Part shown: positions 7,210 through 10,019 of the stretch, one piece after another | Layout of the letters: each line of letters opens with the position of its first letter | Numbering within the stretch: position 1 is the first letter of the stretch | Program-made: the position numbers and the translations under genes | Assembly: GCA_041690035.1 (NCBI GenBank) | Contig: JBDNFC010000093.1 | Location: forward strand, 1-10,019 | DNA: 10,019 bases | Origin: CALSPH01 sp041690035 | Lineage (GTDB): Bacteria > Bacteroidota > Bacteroidia > NS11-12g > UBA955 | Reading direction: 5' to 3' | The notes under the pieces: model-generated | Database searches by the model: none | Told to the model about the DNA's origin: nothing | The model's input: only the letters and a program-made list of their open reading frames with translations

Positions 7210-7217
7210 TAGGTTTG
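7210..7217 (+). promoter_or_regulatory. Candidate -7 box for the peptidase operon (TAGGTTTG)
   Basis: TAGGTTTG is an exact match to the Bacteroidota -7 consensus TAnnTTTG, 52 bases before the peptidase ATG. No TTG is found at the expected 17-23 base distance upstream, so only half of the promoter is supported. It abuts the oppositely oriented box for the secreted-protein gene. Confidence 0.45.
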
Positions 7218-7248
7218 CAAAAGTATATTCGATTTTTAGATTAAACAA
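7218..7248 (-). promoter_or_regulatory. Candidate promoter of the DUF4468-like gene
   Basis: On the minus strand a TTG (7248-7246) is followed after 20 bases by TACTTTTG (7225-7218), an exact TAnnTTTG box. The spacing fits the Bacteroidota vegetative promoter. The predicted transcript would begin near 7211 and carry a leader of about 55 bases to the ATG at 7155. Confidence 0.55.
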
Positions 7249-7269
7249 CACTGTTCAAAATTATTTCAA

Positions 7270-9132
7270 ATGCATAACGCAAAACTATTCAATTTATTAT
7301 ATTTATTATTTGTTTATTTATTTTCATGCAATAATAAACATAATATTAACAATGACAAAATAAATATATTAATAAATAATCACTCGTATAGTAATTATCG
7401 AGAAAACCCTTTACAGCATTTGTTTCTAGACCTTGAAATTAATTTTAATAAAAAGATATTCAAAGGCACTGCAACACTGTATTTCCATCATTATTGGCAG
7501 CAAGAATCTATTATATTAGACACCAAAGGATTAAATGTCATGCAGATAATGGATGAAACCAACCAAAAATTAGAATTTTGGTATGCGGCAGAAGATAGTA
7601 TTTTAGGAAAAGCCTTAAAAATAATTGTTCCACATAGAACTAAAAATATAACAATATTTTATGAGACTACTGCACAATCAGATGCCATTCAATGGCTAAC
7701 GCCAGAGCAAACATTTGGAAAAACCTTACCTTTTGTATCTACTCAAAGCCAAGCAATATTAGCAAGAAGCTGGATACCATTACAAGATGTGCCTGCTGTG
7801 AGGTTTACTTATGCAGCAAAAATAAAAACAGATATTGCAGTATTGCCTTTAATGAGCGCCATTAACCCTCAATCTAAAAATGATAGCAACATGTATTATT
7901 TTAATATGCCACAGGCGATACCAAGCTATTTGATGGCATTATGCGCAGGCGATTTAGTATTTAGTGCTTTGGGAGATAGCTGCGGGGTATATGCAGATCC
8001 CAAACAGATAGCAGCTTGTGAATATGAATTTAGTGATCTGGAAAATATGATAAGTAATGCAGCAAATCTTTATGGCCCTTATCAATGGGGCAGGTATGAT
8101 ATGGTGATATTGCCACCTAGCTTTCCATTTGGCGGTATGGAAAATCCTAGACTTACTTTTGCTACACCTACAATTATTACAGGTGATAGAAGTTTGGTTT
8201 CATTGGTAGCGCACGAATTGGCTCATAGCTGGAGCGGCAATCTTGTTACCAATGAAACATGGTCAGATTTTTGGCTAAACGAAGGATTTACAGTTTATTT
8301 TGAAAGCCGCATAATGGAACAACTTTATGGAAAAATGTATTCAGAAATGCTCACAGAATTAGGAAAACAAGAACTTTTAAAAACAATAGCATATTTAAAA
8401 ACTACTCAATATGATGATACCAAACTCTATTTAAACTTAAAAAACAGAAATCCTGATGATGCTGTTACAGACATTGCATATGAAAAAGGCAGATTTTTTT
8501 TACTTTTGATTGAAAAAACCGTTGGACGCAAAAATTTTGATGTTTTTTTAAAAAACTATTTTTTAAAAAAGTCTTTTAAAACTATTAATACTGCTCAATT
8601 TATAAATTTATTAAATGAAGAATTACTTTCTAAAAACCCAATTTGGAAAAATAGTATCAATATAAATCAATGGATCTTTGAAAATGGCTTGCCAGAAAAT
8701 TGTCCCATAATCAATTCTAGTGAGCTAAATAGAGCTGAAATGGATGCAAATACGTGGCTAAGAAGAAATGTTTTGCCAAATACTAAAAATTATACAACGC
8801 ATCATTGGCTTCATTTTTTTAGATCATTAAAAAAATTGCCTTCAACATTGCAAATAAAAACCATTGACAGTGTTTATCATTTTACAGGAATTGCAAATGC
8901 AGAAATAGCCTGCGATTGGTATCAATTGTGCATTAATGCAAAATATAAGGCCGCCTATCCTGCCATGACAGAATACCTTAAAAAAATAGGAAGAAGAAAG
9001 TTTTTGTTGCCTTTATACGGTGCTCTTGTAAAAACTGAAAGCGGAAAAGTATTAGCAAACGATATATTCAATCAAGCTATAAAAGGATACCATGCAGTTT
9101 CCATTCATTCAATTAAACAAATATTAAACTAA
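7270..9132 (+). CDS. M1 family metallopeptidase, leukotriene A4 hydrolase-like, lipoprotein
   Basis: This is a 620-residue zinc aminopeptidase. The N-terminus is a lipoprotein signal ending LFSC (Cys20), so the enzyme is probably lipid-anchored, facing the periplasm or outside. Order: an N-terminal beta domain with STQSQAILARSWIP (157-170; Gln159 and Gln161 match the QCQ motif of human LTA4 hydrolase); the GGMEN exopeptidase motif (288-292); the zinc site HELAHSW (His315, catalytic Glu316, His319) with third ligand Glu338 in NEGF; and the catalytic Tyr404 in YEKG. The C-terminal helical domain is of the LTA4-hydrolase type (about 487-619), with IGRRKF placing Arg575 and Lys577 like Arg563 and Lys565 that bind the substrate carboxylate. 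It should remove N-terminal residues from peptides. Epoxide hydrolase activity cannot be assumed. The length is normal for the subfamily plus the signal. It is probably cotranscribed with the PLP enzyme 2 bases downstream. Confidence 0.93.
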   Translation: MHNAKLFNLLYLLFVYLFSCNNKHNINNDKINILINNHSYSNYRENPLQHLFLDLEINFNKKIFKGTATLYFHHYWQQESIILDTKGLNVMQIMDETNQKLEFWYAAEDSILGKALKIIVPHRTKNITIFYETTAQSDAIQWLTPEQTFGKTLPFVSTQSQAILARSWIPLQDVPAVRFTYAAKIKTDIAVLPLMSAINPQSKNDSNMYYFNMPQAIPSYLMALCAGDLVFSALGDSCGVYADPKQIAACEYEFSDLENMISNAANLYGPYQWGRYDMVILPPSFPFGGMENPRLTFATPTIITGDRSLVSLVAHELAHSWSGNLVTNETWSDFWLNEGFTVYFESRIMEQLYGKMYSEMLTELGKQELLKTIAYLKTTQYDDTKLYLNLKNRNPDDAVTDIAYEKGRFFLLLIEKTVGRKNFDVFLKNYFLKKSFKTINTAQFINLLNEELLSKNPIWKNSININQWIFENGLPENCPIINSSELNRAEMDANTWLRRNVLPNTKNYTTHHWLHFFRSLKKLPSTLQIKTIDSVYHFTGIANAEIACDWYQLCINAKYKAAYPAMTEYLKKIGRRKFLLPLYGALVKTESGKVLANDIFNQAIKGYHAVSIHSIKQILN

Positions 9133-9134
9133 CA

Positions 9135-10019
9135 ATGAATATTAATGTTTTTAATGAATCTGCTAGTATTGAACAGTTTCTAACATCAGATTTTTTTGAA
9201 TTATATATCAAAAGAGATGATTTAATACACCCAATAGTATCAGGCAATAAGTGGAGAAAGCTAAAGTTTGTTTTAGCGCATTGCAAATCAAATAATTTTA
9301 CTGAAATGATCACATTTGGCGGAGCCTATAGTAATCACACTCTTGCTTGCGCTTGTGTTTGTGCACTGTTTGATATTAAACTTACTATTGTTGCAAGAGG
9401 AGAAAAAAGTGAGCAATCAAACCATTATCAGCATTTTTTAGATGCCTTTAGGGCTAGGGTAATTTATGTTTCTAGAACAGATTACAAAAGCAAAAAGGAT
9501 ATTTTAGAAAAGCTAGAAGTGAATGAAAAAAATATTTTTGTGCTTGAAGAAGGTGGTAAACATGAGCTGGCAAATAAAGGGTGCATGGAAATTATAAGTA
9601 GTTTAAAACAAAATTATGATGCTATTTTTTTAGCCAGTGGCACTGGTACAACTGCTTTGGGAATAGCCAAAGCAATTGATTTATATAAACTTAATACAAA
9701 ACTTTTTGTTGTACCAGTTTTGAAAAACGAGCTTGAAATAGAAGTTTTGCTAAAGGATTTTGCTTTTGTAAAAGTAATTTATGATGCCCATTATGGGGGT
9801 TATGCCAAAACAAGCAAGGCTATTTTTGATACTATTGATGACGTTTTATTCAAATATGGAATTATGCTAGACCCAATTTATACTTCAAAAGCCTACATTG
9901 CGATGATGAAAGAAAAAGAATCCTTTTCTGGCAAAAAAGTCTTGTTTTTGCATACTGGTGGTACTTTAGGATTATTTAGTAAACAGATGATAGAAAATTG
10001 GGACAAAGCTAAAAATACG
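9135..10019 (+). CDS. PLP-dependent ACC deaminase/D-cysteine desulfhydrase family protein, 3' end outside window
   Basis: The frame is open for 295 codons from the ATG at 9135 to the window edge with no stop, so the gene continues outside; the family length (about 300-340) means little is missing. It is a fold-type II PLP enzyme. Motifs: IKRDDLIHPIVSGNKWRKL with the Schiff-base Lys39; GGAYSNH (62-68), where Ser66-Asn67 match the substrate-binding pair; EEGGKHELANKG (138-149); the phosphate loop SGTGTTALG (168-176); GGYAK near 220; and LHTGG (272-276). The two positions that separate ACC deaminase (Glu and Leu) from D-cysteine desulfhydrase (Ser/Thr and Thr) are here Thr250 (DPIYTSKA) and Thr274 (HTGG). 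This favours D-cysteine breakdown to pyruvate, ammonia and sulfide. It is likely cytoplasmic. The start is 2 bases after the peptidase stop, indicating an operon and probable translational coupling. Confidence 0.88.
   Translation, partial: MNINVFNESASIEQFLTSDFFELYIKRDDLIHPIVSGNKWRKLKFVLAHCKSNNFTEMITFGGAYSNHTLACACVCALFDIKLTIVARGEKSEQSNHYQHFLDAFRARVIYVSRTDYKSKKDILEKLEVNEKNIFVLEEGGKHELANKGCMEIISSLKQNYDAIFLASGTGTTALGIAKAIDLYKLNTKLFVVPVLKNELEIEVLLKDFAFVKVIYDAHYGGYAKTSKAIFDTIDDVLFKYGIMLDPIYTSKAYIAMMKEKESFSGKKVLFLHTGGTLGLFSKQMIENWDKAKNT

Noticed and set aside
9113..9313. Minus-strand open frame of 66 codons
   Set aside because: It overlaps the start of the PLP enzyme gene, whose Lys39 motif lies in this stretch on the plus strand; the minus frame is a shadow.

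Overview
The window looks like ordinary chromosomal DNA of a member of the Bacteroidota. It is AT-rich (about one third G+C by eye). It has A-rich leaders without clear Shine-Dalgarno sites, candidate promoters of the Bacteroidota type (TAnnTTTG), an outer-membrane beta-barrel protein ending in Phe, a DUF4468-like secreted protein, and an aminopeptidase with a lipoprotein signal. I see no phage, insertion sequence, CRISPR array, tRNA or rRNA.

Layout. (1) Positions 22-1172, plus strand: an outer-membrane beta-barrel protein, then an unrecognised 159-residue protein 8 bases downstream. (2) Positions 1198-1215: a small hairpin between convergent genes. (3) Positions 1221-6190, minus strand, read right to left: an AsnB-type glutamine amidotransferase/asparagine synthetase, a family-4-like glycosyltransferase, a ComF-type phosphoribosyltransferase and a glutamate/aspartate-type cation symporter. 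The first three are packed with a 1-base overlap and a 0-base gap, and the symporter follows after 48 bases, so this is probably one operon. (4) Positions 6245-6278: a perfect 14-bp hairpin that ends the next gene upstream. (5) Positions 6298-7155, minus strand: a secreted protein with a Trp/Gly-rich and Lys/Glu-rich linker followed by a DUF4468-like domain. (6) Positions 7156-7269: a divergent control region in which two TAnnTTTG-like boxes abut head to head. (7) Positions 7270-10019, plus strand: a lipoprotein M1 metallopeptidase of the leukotriene-A4-hydrolase type, followed 2 bases later by a PLP enzyme of the ACC deaminase/D-cysteine desulfhydrase family that runs off the window.

How the genes may work together. 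The AsnB-like enzyme and the glycosyltransferase look translationally coupled. The enzyme's synthetase loop has His where canonical AsnB has a catalytic Glu, which fits an amidotransferase acting in surface-glycan synthesis better than housekeeping asparagine synthesis; this is inference. A Glu/Asp-type symporter in the same transcription unit could supply amino-acid precursors. The peptidase and the PLP enzyme form a likely two-gene amino-acid salvage unit. The PLP enzyme's two specificity positions are both Thr, pointing to D-cysteine desulfhydrase-like rather than ACC deaminase activity.

Two gene starts are revised here. The glycosyltransferase is best begun at a GTG at 4397 that overlaps the asnB stop codon. 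The secreted DUF4468-like protein is best begun at the ATG at 7155. No clearly undescribed system is evident. The most interesting points are the AsnB variant with its coupled glycosyltransferase, the head-to-head promoter boxes, and the architecture of the secreted protein.
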